From the NCBI GenBank assembly GCA_012840225.1, contig DULU01000019.1, positions 1 to 44,229 of the forward strand: a stretch of 44,229 bases of DNA, in the 5' to 3' direction. The stretch comes from Bacillota bacterium (GTDB taxonomy: Bacteria; Bacillota; Limnochordia; DTU080). A program made the translations under genes and the position numbers. Below are positions 25,461 to 33,915 of this stretch, one piece after another (within the stretch, counting starts at the first letter, position 1; each line of letters starts with the position of its first letter). The notes below the pieces were generated by a model. That model was not told the origin of the DNA and searched no databases. It saw nothing but the letters and a program-made list of their open reading frames with translations.

Positions 25461-25491
25461 AGGACTCAAGTCCTCCATCCTAGGATAGAGG
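25461..25491. promoter_or_regulatory. Two overlapping palindromes upstream of the diguanylate cyclase gene
   Basis: AGGACTCAAGTCCT (25461-25474) is a perfect 14-base palindrome; CCTCCATCCTAGGATAGAGG (25472-25491) is a 20-base palindrome with one mismatched pair. They overlap by three bases. Neither has room for a hairpin loop of normal size or a U-tract behind it, so binding sites for a dimeric protein are more likely than a terminator for the purN-like gene. Confidence 0.5.
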
Positions 25492-25504
25492 TGATAAGCT
25501 GTTG

Positions 25505-26110
25505 TTAACCGTCCAGAGAAAGGCGCCCTGTAGCTATGTCCCGCAATACGGACACGAAAAGTTTCCGCTCTTCCGCCTGTACCCGGGCGGCCAGCGTTTC
25601 CGGCGTGTCTCCGGCCAGGACGGGAACCTGGCATTGGGCCACAATATTACCATGGTCATACTCATCATCGGCCAAATGCACAGTAACCCCGGTCACAGAT
25701 TCGCCGGCCTCCAGCACGGCTTCGTGTACCCGCCGGCCGTACATACCCTTGCCGCCATATTTAGGCAGGAGAGAGGGATGCACGTTCAGGATGCGGTTGT
25801 GAAAAGCGGCCAGGGTCTTTGGTCCTAGCTTTTTCATATAGCCGCTCAGCACCACATGAGTCGCTCCATGCTGAAGGAGAGTATCACGGATGGCCGCATC
25901 GAGATCGTCGGCATCGGGATGAGTCCGGCTGCTCAGATGATAACAAGGGATGCCAAGAGCGGCGGCGGCGCCGAGAGCCGGCGCCTCTTTATTGTTGCTG
26001 ATGAAACAAGCGATGCCCGCCGGCAATTCGCCGTCCCTTATAGCTTTGACTATTGCCATGGCCGTACTGCCGTTGTGTGATGCCATAAAACCCAGTTTCA
26101 TATTGCTCAT
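25505..26110 (-). CDS. Phosphoribosylglycinamide formyltransferase-like protein
   Basis: A formyltransferase-fold protein of about 201 aa close to PurN, which transfers the formyl group of 10-formyl-THF to GAR in purine synthesis. The catalytic triad is present: N109 and H111 in LNVHPSLLP and D152 in ADDEYDHGNI. The phosphate loop reads SHNGSTAMAIV in place of the usual GSGTNLQA, and no other purine gene is adjacent, so a related reaction cannot be excluded. The frame is open from 26146, but GGAG 11 bases before ATG 26110 supports the shorter start. Confidence 0.75.
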   Translation of the reverse strand: MSNMKLGFMASHNGSTAMAIVKAIRDGELPAGIACFISNNKEAPALGAAAALGIPCYHLSSRTHPDADDLDAAIRDTLLQHGATHVVLSGYMKKLGPKTLAAFHNRILNVHPSLLPKYGGKGMYGRRVHEAVLEAGESVTGVTVHLADDEYDHGNIVAQCQVPVLAGDTPETLAARVQAEERKLFVSVLRDIATGRLSLDG

Positions 26111-26231
26111 GTGCTGCCGTTCTCCAGTCTTCGCCTGAATGTCCAAAAATAACCCGATATGTATTCGGCAAAAGCAGCAGCTTTCCTTTCTGCCGGCTTT
26201 AGCCGGACGGCGGGCGGGGCAACATATTGCT

Positions 26232-26639
26232 ATGGAGATGTGGATGCGTTTTCTTTTCTACGGCCTATGCGGCTGGGGTTTGGAGATATTCTGGACCGGT
26301 TTGGGAAGCCTGTTGCGCCACGACAGCAACCTCACCGGAAAAACTTACCTTTGGATGTTTCCCATATATGGCCTGGCGGGTTTGCTCTTTGAACCGCTGC
26401 ACTGGCGCATCTCCGACCTGGCCTGGCCGATCCGGGGCTTGATCTGGATGAGCGCCATCTTTGCTGTGGAATATACCAGCGGTTGGTTGATTCGCACCGC
26501 AACAGGCCAATGCCCCTGGGATTATTCAGGCGTCCGCCTGGAGGTGGATGGCCTGATCCGTCTGGATTACGCCCCTCTCTGGTTCACGGTCGGTTTGTTG
26601 TTCGAGCTGGTGCACCGCACACTCCTGAGACTGCTTTGA
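26232..26639 (+). CDS. Small polytopic membrane protein, putative PF06541 (ABC_trans_CmpB) family
   Basis: About 135 aa with four hydrophobic helices. MRFLFYGLCGWGLEIFWTG, LWMFPIYGLAGLLFEPLH and FAVEYTSGWLIRTATGQCPWDYS resemble the family called putative ABC-transporter type IV, whose function is not known. The frame is open from 26139, but that would overlap the divergent purN-like gene. ATG 26232 and ATG 26244 (GGAG six bases before the latter) are the likely starts. It is alone on its strand and faces the 26657-27307 gene tail to tail. Confidence 0.6.
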   Translation: MEMWMRFLFYGLCGWGLEIFWTGLGSLLRHDSNLTGKTYLWMFPIYGLAGLLFEPLHWRISDLAWPIRGLIWMSAIFAVEYTSGWLIRTATGQCPWDYSGVRLEVDGLIRLDYAPLWFTVGLLFELVHRTLLRLL

Positions 26640-26656
26640 GCATCACGATTTGCGCA

Positions 26657-27307
26657 TTATGGGAGCGCCGGGCCGCGGAGGACAAAGGTAGCGCTTTGTT
26701 CCCCACTTATCACCCGCACCCGGATCCATGCCGGTTCACCGGCTAAGACGGCGTTTCGCTCAAAGATGCAGTAGTATCTGCTCCTGCCGGAGCTCAATCC
26801 TGTGGCCACGGGCGGCTCATAATAAGTGTATAACGGCTGGATTTCCTCCCGGCCGGGAATCTCGATGGCAAAAGAGAAAGTCTCCGCCTTCACTTCCAGA
26901 GCCGGAGAGTGATGGAGATAAAATTTCCCGATCAGGTATCTGTCGGCCAACAGCTCGCTTATAGTATAGCGGCGCTGATCGGATCCACCCCCGCCGGCAG
27001 TCAGAAGCTCCAGGGTGTGAAAATCGATCAGGTGAGATTCCGCCAGGATCACCAGGCTTTCCGGAGCGAGGAAGCGCCCACTATCCTCATCCGGTTGGGG
27101 ATTCATTTCCACAGCATAATAACCTTCCGGCGGGGCTTGTGCCGAAGCGCAGGGACAGTCGCCCACGTCGTAGTCACTTATACTATCACCGGCGCTCGAA
27201 GCAGCTGCCATTGTTGGTGAGGCTGTTGAAGCCGTCAGAACTAAGGGAAGGAGTAAAAGCAAAAGCCACGGTTTTATCTCAATAAGCAGCATAGGGCCTG
27301 GACGCAC
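26657..27307 (-). CDS. Secreted protein, unknown function
   Basis: A 216-aa protein with a signal peptide (PWLLLLLLPLVLTASTASPTMAAA). The mature part starts with a cysteine pair DCPCASAQ and then has a beta-rich sequence (EGYYAVEMN, RYYCIFERNAVLAGEPAWIRVRVISG) that looks like an Ig-like or similar sandwich. I do not recognise a family. The start GTG 27307 is set by GAGGTGAG. It lies 30 bases behind the thioredoxin-CcdA-like gene, so it may be a substrate or partner of that redox protein; this rests on position only. Confidence 0.65.
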   Translation of the reverse strand: MRPGPMLLIEIKPWLLLLLLPLVLTASTASPTMAAASSAGDSISDYDVGDCPCASAQAPPEGYYAVEMNPQPDEDSGRFLAPESLVILAESHLIDFHTLELLTAGGGGSDQRRYTISELLADRYLIGKFYLHHSPALEVKAETFSFAIEIPGREEIQPLYTYYEPPVATGLSSGRSRYYCIFERNAVLAGEPAWIRVRVISGEQSATFVLRGPALP

Positions 27308-27337
27308 TATTAGCTCACCTCTCTGTGTGCCTCTGTT

Positions 27338-28729
27338 TTATGACCTGCCGGCGAGCACGCGCCGCTGCGTCAGATGCCGGATACCGGCCAACAAGAAAAT
27401 GCCCAGCACCGCCAGGAGGAAGAGAAGAGCGGCACCCTGGAAGGTGTTCAGGAGCTCCGGCCTGATGATCATGGCGGCGGCGAGGGCCAGCATCACGGTG
27501 CCGCCCACGAGCTTCAGGATGCGACCGTGTTTTTCCTGCATTTTGGCTACCCGCATGGTGATGACGGCGGCGAGAAACAAAACCAACTCGTCTATTAAGA
27601 ATATGAGCAGATATAGCGCCAGCAAAAGGTAGAATACGGCCAAAGGGGGCTGGCGGGAGGCGATAAGGCTGGTCCAGAGCACCGGAAAGCCGGCCGTGCA
27701 GGGCAACTCGACCAAAGAGACGCCGGCCGCCAGAACAGCAGTAGCGCCGACCATGGCCGGCGCCCGCGGCTCATGCAGAATGGCTCTCATGCGGCTGTAT
27801 ATGGTCGGCTTTTGCTGATCGGAAATGGTCAGACTTGGTCCGGTGCGAAACCAGAAGTAATCTTTGATATTGATCAGGCCGAAAACCAAGGCTAAAAGAG
27901 CCACTACGATCTGGATCCAGCGCAGGTAGGCCACATAGGAGAGAACGCTGAATAAACCGGTCATGAATAAGCCGTAAACCAGGGCGGATGTCACCAGGAA
28001 TACCAGCCCGACCAAAAGGGTCCGCCGCCGGGATCCGGAATGAACCACGATGGCCAAAAGCATGGAGAGCACCCAGAGGGAACAGGGATTCAGCCCGTCG
28101 ACAAAGGCGATGAGCGCCGTCGAGAGGATCAACGGCTTGTTGGATAAGTCGATGCTGCCTAATGTGGGAGCTTCTTTGGTGAGCGGTGAATCGGCACCGC
28201 CCATACCACCCGCCCCGACTTTGGCTATGACTCCTGCCGCGATATCGCTGGGATTCGGGCAGACTATCTCACCTTCCAGGCAGTCTGCCACAGCTTCGGT
28301 GATCTCCTGCCTGATCTGGTCGTTAAAACCCACCCAATACTTATTACCAATAAAAGTGACCGGCACCAGATCGATATCCAGGCCATATGCCTTGGTCACG
28401 TTTTTATAGATGGTGTGGTTTTCCGGATGATACCACAACTCGAAGGATTTGAGCGTGATGCGGTTGGGATAGCGATTTACCAGCATATTGAGGAAAGGCT
28501 TCTCCTGGGCGCAATGCGGGCAGCCGTCTCCCCAGAAGAAAACGATCTCTATCTTTTTAGGCTCATCTGCGGTAGTGGAGCCGGTCGGGGTAGCAGCGGC
28601 AGCGGCGGCAAGGGCGCTGTTGTAACCGGTCCCGCCAGGCCAGAGCATCAGGCCGCAGATGCCGACGACACAGAGGAGCAGGAACAAACGCCGGACCAAA
28701 GGCAATAGATAAGAAATCACTCTATTCAT
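27338..28729 (-). CDS. Thioredoxin-like domain fused to CcdA/DsbD-like membrane domain
   Basis: A 463-aa protein. After a signal peptide or anchor (residues 1-45) comes an extracytoplasmic thioredoxin fold with CPHC at 70-73 (FFWGDGCPHCAQEKPFL, VPVTFIGNKYWVG), the DsbA-type redox motif. From about residue 185 a helix-rich domain follows, with FVDGLNPCSLWVL and SLVELPCTAGFPVLW, the paired cysteines of CcdA/DsbD transmembrane electron carriers. It should pass electrons across the membrane to its own outer thioredoxin domain. In DsbD the thioredoxin domain is at the other end. GAGGG before ATG 28729 fixes the start. Its targets are unknown; the secreted protein encoded next has two nearby cysteines. 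Confidence 0.8.
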   Translation of the reverse strand: MNRVISYLLPLVRRLFLLLCVVGICGLMLWPGGTGYNSALAAAAAATPTGSTTADEPKKIEIVFFWGDGCPHCAQEKPFLNMLVNRYPNRITLKSFELWYHPENHTIYKNVTKAYGLDIDLVPVTFIGNKYWVGFNDQIRQEITEAVADCLEGEIVCPNPSDIAAGVIAKVGAGGMGGADSPLTKEAPTLGSIDLSNKPLILSTALIAFVDGLNPCSLWVLSMLLAIVVHSGSRRRTLLVGLVFLVTSALVYGLFMTGLFSVLSYVAYLRWIQIVVALLALVFGLINIKDYFWFRTGPSLTISDQQKPTIYSRMRAILHEPRAPAMVGATAVLAAGVSLVELPCTAGFPVLWTSLIASRQPPLAVFYLLLALYLLIFLIDELVLFLAAVITMRVAKMQEKHGRILKLVGGTVMLALAAAMIIRPELLNTFQGAALLFLLAVLGIFLLAGIRHLTQRRVLAGRS

Positions 28730-28913
28730 GTCAGTCCCTCTTGTCTGAGAGTATAAATGAGTTGACGAGCGGGAGCGCAGACCCATGGTTTATGCATAAC
28801 ATTCGCATTACCTGATTCACATCCTGCAGGCAAGTTCTGTTTGGAGCTTCTGTTTTTATAAAGCAAAAGGAAAATGTACCGGATCACCGAAAAAGCACGG
28901 CAGGGAGGAAGGA

Positions 28914-29777
28914 GTGAAGCAAGTGATTGCCCGCATCACCTGTGTTGTCGACAACCGTCTGCCACCGGACGCCAAACCCGGGTTGGGGGCCGAGCACGGG
29001 CTGAGCCTTCATGTGGAACTCTCCGGCCGGCAGGTTTTGCTGGACACCGGACAAAGTAAGCAGGTTGTCGATAACGCCTCACTAATGGGCATCAACCTGT
29101 CGCAGCTAGATGCCATCATATTAAGCCATGGCCATTATGACCACACCGGCGGCTTGCTTCCTGTTCTGGAGGCCAGGGAAGCCAAACTGATACCTGTATA
29201 TGCCCATCCGGACATTTTCGACGAAAAGTTCACGCTCCAGCGCGGAGTGCGGCGGAGTATAGGGCTTCCATGGCACAGGGAAGATGCAGAAGCCCTGGGA
29301 GCCAGGTTTTTCGATGCCTCAAGCTGGCGGCAGGTGGTCGAAGGTGTCTGGGTGACCGGCATCATCAAGCGGGTATCTTTGTTTGAAACAGGGGATCGGC
29401 AGCTTTTGACAGCACGTTATCCCGGCGGCCCGCCGGAACAGGACTCCTTATTGGACGATATTTCGGTGGTGGTGGAACTCGGGCCGGATAATAGCCTGGC
29501 GATATTGACGGGATGCGCTCACGCCGGGATGGTGAATATCATCGAAGCGGTGCGGCGCCGTTTCCCTGCCCATAAAATCAAGGCCATAATCGGTGGCAGC
29601 CACCTGTCCAAGGTTTCCAAAAACCAACTTTTCGCTACCTTGGCCTATCTGACCGAAAGCGAAATCGAGATGTTCCGCCTCTCTCACTGCACCGGCGAAG
29701 CCGAAGAGCAACTGGCAAAGGCGCTAGCCGGCCGCTACCAATGGTTCGGCGTGGGCGAAGTAGTGGAATTCAACTGA
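28914..29777 (+). CDS. MBL-fold metallo-hydrolase
   Basis: Metallo-beta-lactamase fold enzyme of 287 aa. The metal motif is LSHGHYDHTGG (H72, H74, D76, H77), with further ligands likely in TGCAHAGMVN and near RLSHCTG. The layout fits the group often annotated as 7,8-dihydropterin-6-methyl-aminobenzene-phosphate synthase (Tflp-like), in which the true reaction in bacteria is uncertain. No signal peptide is present. The start is GTG 28914, after GGGAGG. It stands alone, divergent from the thioredoxin fusion gene. Confidence 0.88.
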   Translation: MKQVIARITCVVDNRLPPDAKPGLGAEHGLSLHVELSGRQVLLDTGQSKQVVDNASLMGINLSQLDAIILSHGHYDHTGGLLPVLEAREAKLIPVYAHPDIFDEKFTLQRGVRRSIGLPWHREDAEALGARFFDASSWRQVVEGVWVTGIIKRVSLFETGDRQLLTARYPGGPPEQDSLLDDISVVVELGPDNSLAILTGCAHAGMVNIIEAVRRRFPAHKIKAIIGGSHLSKVSKNQLFATLAYLTESEIEMFRLSHCTGEAEEQLAKALAGRYQWFGVGEVVEFN

Positions 29778-29870
29778 ATGTAGACTTAATTAAATGCCTA
29801 CCTGGTCCTTAAGGTATTTTGTAGTTGCCTAAGTACGTCATCCCAATCCCCACATAAACGATACATATAT

Positions 29871-29901
29871 AAAAGCAAATGTGACCACCCATTGTGGTCA
29901 C
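29871..29901 (-). terminator. Probable terminator behind the 29950-30657 gene
   Basis: GTGACCAC (29881-29888), a five-base loop and GTGGTCAC (29894-29901) form a perfect eight-base-pair stem. Read on the minus strand it is followed by ATTTGCTTTTATATA, an interrupted U-rich stretch. The MBL gene on the other strand ends 100 bases away, so it may serve both directions weakly. Confidence 0.55.
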
Positions 29902-29949
29902 GGTGCGCATAGGAATAGGTGAAGCTATGAAAATCTGCCACTACAGTGT

Positions 29950-30657
29950 CTATTTATTGCTCTTTTTGGCCGGTCCGGAAGGCACTTTTTTGTCATGCTT
30001 CTTCTTCGGCGGCACAGGCTGGGTCAATTGTTCATACGGCACCTTATATTGGCTGCAGAGCTGTGACCAATTCTGCCCCTTCTGCCTGGCGGCGACCACG
30101 GAGACTGGATTGGCGTTAGCCCTGGCAGCGATGTTCAGGCACAGGGCGATATCGGTCAGAGACAGGCCGCTTCTCAGCCAGGTGATAACCTGGTCTTCCG
30201 GTACGGCATAATAGGCAGCCAGGAAATTGATGTTCAGCGATATCTCAAAGTCCTCGTCATCGAGGGAATAAAGGTCACCTTTCTTCCATTTGGAGGTCAA
30301 GCCGGGCGGTATCTTGCCCTTTGCTAGCGCCCCCCAACCCCGGACTTTGCCGGTCTTCTTTTCCAGAACAAGCTCATCGGGAAGCACCTGGGCCTCAGCC
30401 GCAATGTAAAACAGGCTGATCGCCGCTCTGCTGGAACCGATATCATTGCGGTAGCGCATGGCCAGATTGTTGTCAATATCGAAAAAGAGGCTCGCCGCCG
30501 CCATGAGCAAAGCTTCACCCGGATCCTGGTTGGCACTGGAGATACCGACATTAATGGAAAAAGCTTCGGCTGCCGGCGCAACAGCACAGATCAGACCAAA
30601 ACCGGCCATTAGCATCAGCATGATGAGCAAGGGACACAAAACGTAACGGATGTTCAT
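29950..30657 (-). CDS. Secreted protein with internal repeat, unknown function
   Basis: A 235-aa protein with a signal peptide (LLIMLMLMAGFGLICAVAPAAEA). The mature part seems to hold related helical modules: AAISLFYIAAEAQVLPDELVLEKKTGKVRGWGALAKG and DIALCLNIAARANANPVSVVAARQKGQNWSQLCSQYKVP share the pattern I-L-x-x-x-IAA-x-A, V, K/R-x-G, W, L. It ends in a basic, proline-rich tail (VPPKKKHDKKVPSGPAKKSNK). No family is recognised. AGGAGG precedes ATG 30657 and a probable terminator follows, so it is a single-gene unit. Confidence 0.65.
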   Translation of the reverse strand: MNIRYVLCPLLIMLMLMAGFGLICAVAPAAEAFSINVGISSANQDPGEALLMAAASLFFDIDNNLAMRYRNDIGSSRAAISLFYIAAEAQVLPDELVLEKKTGKVRGWGALAKGKIPPGLTSKWKKGDLYSLDDEDFEISLNINFLAAYYAVPEDQVITWLRSGLSLTDIALCLNIAARANANPVSVVAARQKGQNWSQLCSQYKVPYEQLTQPVPPKKKHDKKVPSGPAKKSNK

Positions 30658-30697
30658 TTTGGTTCCTCCTGCATTCTCCAGTTTTTGTTTTTATTTA

Positions 30698-31456
30698 TTA
30701 TATCAAAGTTAGGTCGGCCACTACCGGATTGTGATCCGAAATACCCTGTTGTTCCGAAACCACCCACACAGAGTCAACTCGCCAGTGGCTGCTCACCCAA
30801 ATGTGATCAATCGTAGATGCAGCCTCCTTTCCATTGGGAAAAGTAAAGCCGTGGACCTCGCTGAGAAGACTGGTCAATTCTCCTGCCACCGCCGAGGCCC
30901 GCAGCTCCGGCAATTGAGCGTTGAAATCACCCATCAGGACGAGAGGCTTGTCCTTTTCCATACGGACCAGTTCGCTCACTTGCCTCAGCTGCTCCTGGCG
31001 CTGATCGGCAGTGGTCGACAAATGCAAACCCATGATGATAATAGGCTCGGGAGCGAGGATTTCGGCGACTAAGCAGGAGCGCGGTTCGATCACCCATTTC
31101 GGCTCGCCGGGCAAATTGTAATCCCTATGCCACAAGGGCTCCACCCGCCAGGCGGAGATGTGGTAACGTGACAGCAAACCATTGCCGTATTCGCCCACGG
31201 AGCCGTCCGCCTGCGGGTCAAAAAAGGATCTGCCGAAGACGCCATGATAGCCGAGCTTTTCGCTCAGCCAGGAGATCTGGTCCATGGCCTCGGAGCGGAG
31301 CCGGCCTTTGTCCACTTCTTGTAATACCACTACATCCGGATTCTGGGCGGCGATCACTTTGACAATGCCATTGATATTATCCTGATATGTCCAACCTTCC
31401 GAGGCCCGGCGGGCTTTGTTGATGCCCCCTTTGATATTATAAGTCATGACGCGCAT
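30698..31456 (-). CDS. Endonuclease/exonuclease/phosphatase family protein
   Basis: Metal-dependent phosphodiesterase fold of 252 aa. The active-site stretches are MTYNIKGG, VLQEVD, LMGDFNA, STIDHIWVS and SDHNPVVA, in the standard order. Members cleave nucleic acids, phospholipids or inositol phosphates, and nothing here chooses between them. No signal peptide is visible, so it is probably cytosolic. ATG 31456 has AGAGGAAG nearby. It is the last gene behind the pilus operon in the same direction (64 bases after the PilX-like gene), which may be chance. Confidence 0.88.
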   Translation of the reverse strand: MRVMTYNIKGGINKARRASEGWTYQDNINGIVKVIAAQNPDVVVLQEVDKGRLRSEAMDQISWLSEKLGYHGVFGRSFFDPQADGSVGEYGNGLLSRYHISAWRVEPLWHRDYNLPGEPKWVIEPRSCLVAEILAPEPIIIMGLHLSTTADQRQEQLRQVSELVRMEKDKPLVLMGDFNAQLPELRASAVAGELTSLLSEVHGFTFPNGKEAASTIDHIWVSSHWRVDSVWVVSEQQGISDHNPVVADLTLI

Positions 31457-31520
31457 CCGGATCTTCCTCTCTTGTCTGGTTTATCTCAAAGTCGCGAGCC
31501 CTGGGCAGTCCCAATCAGGC

Positions 31521-32888
31521 CTACTTCGCCTGGAAAAAGCCGATGCCGAAACCGGTGCCGCTTGTGGCGCCGGGTATGGTGACGTTGTCGAAATTATAGT
31601 ATATGCCCGGATAAATGCCGGAATTAGAAGTGTTATGTATCATTACCTCTTCCGCTATTACTTCCCCATGGATATGAGCATTGGCATTTAATATTATCTT
31701 TTTCGCTATTACTTTCCCATAGATAAAAGCATTGCTGTTTAATGTTACTGTTCGGGTAGGTGCCCAGAGTAAACCGTATATTTTTGCGTTACTGTTGAGC
31801 TCGATAGGATCGGTGTATTCCGGGTCCATAAAGATCAGCACCGGTCTGCTCCCTATATTACCCAACTGGACATTGGCGTTTAGCTGCAAGCCTCTCTGCA
31901 CCACGATGCGGGGCCACAATGACTGATCCTGGCTGCTGGAACCGAAGTCGTCGGTGTGGAAGTTGGAATTAAGTTCCAGCCAACCTTCATGCCAGAATAG
32001 CAGGGCGGTGTTGGCCGACAAGCGCAATCGGGAGTTGCTGTTGATGTTGCTCTGAGTGGTGTGGAAAATGGCTTTTCCGTCCACATTTAAGTCGACATAG
32101 GTATTGGCATTGAGATGAAATTCCGAGGTGCATACAGAAAAATCTCCGGTGACATCAGCATCGATGAAACTGTTGCTGTTTAACTGTAGTCTATTTGCGC
32201 AGATCGTCATATTGCCGGCAGATTGTACAATCATCCGGGTATCGGCGTTCAATTGGTGAGTGCCCATCACCTTGAGCTCACCTGCATTGATAAGATTCAG
32301 TACCCCGCTGGCGGCCACGTTTATATCGGAATATATGGAAGGCGCAGAGATGGTGTAAGGGCTGTAATTAGGCCAGTAGCCGATGCCTAAGGAACCCTGG
32401 GACGGGCCGGTGATGCTGCATGCGCAGGAAGGCCAGCTGATGGGCACAACTCCTCCATCACCGACCTGCGGCGCAGAGCCTCCTTCTCCGCCTTCCACCA
32501 CATTCACCATGGCATGGCGAATGATGGTCCCCTCTTCACCTTGAGAGGCAATCCTCAGCTGGCCGTCCACCGGATCGATATATAGCCAGACCTTATATAC
32601 CGGTTTGGTGCCGGGCGCGCTGACAATGGGCGGTTCATCTTCCGGAACCAAGCCATCTTTAGGTGGTTCGGAAAGGGGTAGGTCCGCACCGGCCCGCAAC
32701 ATGGCCAATGCATGGTTTACACCTGCTTCGGCAGCATAGAAGGCCTGTGCTCTAAATGCTTCCGACACGGTTCTTTTGTTGGTATTCAAGCCGAAGTAGG
32801 TTATGCCGGAAACGATAGTGAACAAACCTATCGATACCACCAAGACGCCTATCAACATGAAACCTTTGTCGTCGCGTTTCCAGTTCAT
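31521..32888 (-). CDS. PilX-like minor pilin with LNSN-repeat domain
   Basis: A 455-aa pilus-related protein. The N-terminus DDKGFMLIGVLVVSIGLFTIV is a class III-type pilin helix, but position 5 after the cleavage glycine is Gly instead of Glu. AQAFYAAEAGVNHALAM is the typical PilX signature. After a linker, residues about 215-430 have some ten LN(S/A)N-type motifs (LNADT, LNSNS, LNANT, INSNS, LNSNF, LNANV, LNSNA twice, LNANA), each followed by a short strand such as IYGLLW or IHGEVIA. This suggests a beta-solenoid, as in the DUF7305 group. Placed at the pilus tip it could be an adhesin; that is inference. AAAGGAG precedes ATG 32888. Confidence 0.8.
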   Translation of the reverse strand: MNWKRDDKGFMLIGVLVVSIGLFTIVSGITYFGLNTNKRTVSEAFRAQAFYAAEAGVNHALAMLRAGADLPLSEPPKDGLVPEDEPPIVSAPGTKPVYKVWLYIDPVDGQLRIASQGEEGTIIRHAMVNVVEGGEGGSAPQVGDGGVVPISWPSCACSITGPSQGSLGIGYWPNYSPYTISAPSIYSDINVAASGVLNLINAGELKVMGTHQLNADTRMIVQSAGNMTICANRLQLNSNSFIDADVTGDFSVCTSEFHLNANTYVDLNVDGKAIFHTTQSNINSNSRLRLSANTALLFWHEGWLELNSNFHTDDFGSSSQDQSLWPRIVVQRGLQLNANVQLGNIGSRPVLIFMDPEYTDPIELNSNAKIYGLLWAPTRTVTLNSNAFIYGKVIAKKIILNANAHIHGEVIAEEVMIHNTSNSGIYPGIYYNFDNVTIPGATSGTGFGIGFFQAK

Positions 32889-32945
32889 GATATAATCTCC
32901 TTTTTCCTAACCTTTCCTTAGCCTTAATTACAGCTAGGCTAGCGG

Positions 32946-33482
32946 TCAGCTTCCTCCTTTTCCCGCATTGCGCGGCTTAACCTGTGTGGCTATTTCCACC
33001 GGGCGCTCGCCCCCTGTGCCGCTTACAGTAGACCTAATGCGCAACTGCACGATATTTGTGCCATTTTCTTTTACGGCAAAGCAGGAAAGATTTTCCATAA
33101 GTAACATTTCAGGTGCATCGTCTACCTTTAAGAACAATTGACCGCTTTCATAACGGTAAGTAAACACCGTATTGTCGGTTATTGTAAAGGCAATACTGCT
33201 TCGATAGGCTGTATCTCCCAGGCCGCAAGGGTCCAAAGTACCGGAAAGAGAATAAGCTTTAGCGGTGATCAGTCCCGATTTTTCGCCAAACCCGTCCAAT
33301 ATACGATTGACCACGCTTTGCAGTTCGTTCTGTTTTTGCAGCACCAAATAAGTCATGCGACCGAGACCATTGTAGTAGGCGAGCAAATTGGCCACTACAC
33401 CACTGATTATACCTAACACCATCATGGCCAGGATCAATTCTACCAGAGTTAAACCGCGCTCATCCTTCGCCGGCCGCAGCAT
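32946..33482 (-). CDS. Prepilin-type minor pilin (PilW-like)
   Basis: A 178-aa minor pilin. KDERG / LTLVELILAMMVLGIISG is a complete prepilin peptidase site with Glu at position 5 and a hydrophobic helix. The rest is a small beta-rich head (FTITDNTVFTYRYESGQLFLKVD) ending MLLMENLSCFAVKENGTN, a pattern I associate with PilW-like proteins. It follows the PilV-like gene with a one-base gap, and the PilX-like gene starts 57 bases downstream. Minor pilins of this kind prime assembly of the fibre. Confidence 0.85.
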   Translation of the reverse strand: MLRPAKDERGLTLVELILAMMVLGIISGVVANLLAYYNGLGRMTYLVLQKQNELQSVVNRILDGFGEKSGLITAKAYSLSGTLDPCGLGDTAYRSSIAFTITDNTVFTYRYESGQLFLKVDDAPEMLLMENLSCFAVKENGTNIVQLRIRSTVSGTGGERPVEIATQVKPRNAGKGGS

Positions 33483-33483
33483 T

Positions 33484-33897
33484 CTAATAACCTCCGCTTA
33501 CCACAATGGCATAGATTTCCACCGAAGCCAGATTATCCCTGGCAACAACGCTCAAGCGTATAGCGTCCAAAACCGTCTCTTCATATGAGATGGTCGTCAT
33601 TTCCAGATAGGTTTCCAGATCTATATTGCTGTCGGCAAAATTGGGTTGGCTGATCACGGCCGTTGGGGCTCCCTGTAAATACACATCGCGCAGATACTCA
33701 AAACCTTCGCTTTTCCTAAATTCCACTTCCTGCCGGGCCAGACCGAGGCAGCGCAATCTATGGAGGCCTATCTCGCTCATTTTGGCTGCATTCATGTAGA
33801 CAGCCGCTATGGACGGCAGGATGATAAACATAAGTATTACGGTGGCAATTACTTCCACCAAGGTCAAGCCGTCATCCTTCTTGAGCTGCAGCCTCAA
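33484..33897 (-). CDS. Prepilin-type minor pilin (PilV-like)
   Basis: A 137-aa minor pilin. KKDDG / LTLVEVIATVILMFIILPSIAAVY is the prepilin site with Glu at position 5. RCLGLARQEVEFRKSEGFE follows, as in PilV/GspI-type pilins. The start is TTG 33897 with a GGGGGGTGG site upstream, 18 bases after pilQ. Together with the next two genes it forms a minor-pilin set. Confidence 0.85.
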   Translation of the reverse strand: MRLQLKKDDGLTLVEVIATVILMFIILPSIAAVYMNAAKMSEIGLHRLRCLGLARQEVEFRKSEGFEYLRDVYLQGAPTAVISQPNFADSNIDLETYLEMTTISYEETVLDAIRLSVVARDNLASVEIYAIVVSGGY

Positions 33898-33915
33898 GCA
33901 TTACCACCCCCCGGA

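Noticed and set aside
25324-25504. c-di-GMP riboswitch before the diguanylate cyclase
   Set aside because: No GEMM core is visible; the palindromes have no loop room and look like protein sites.
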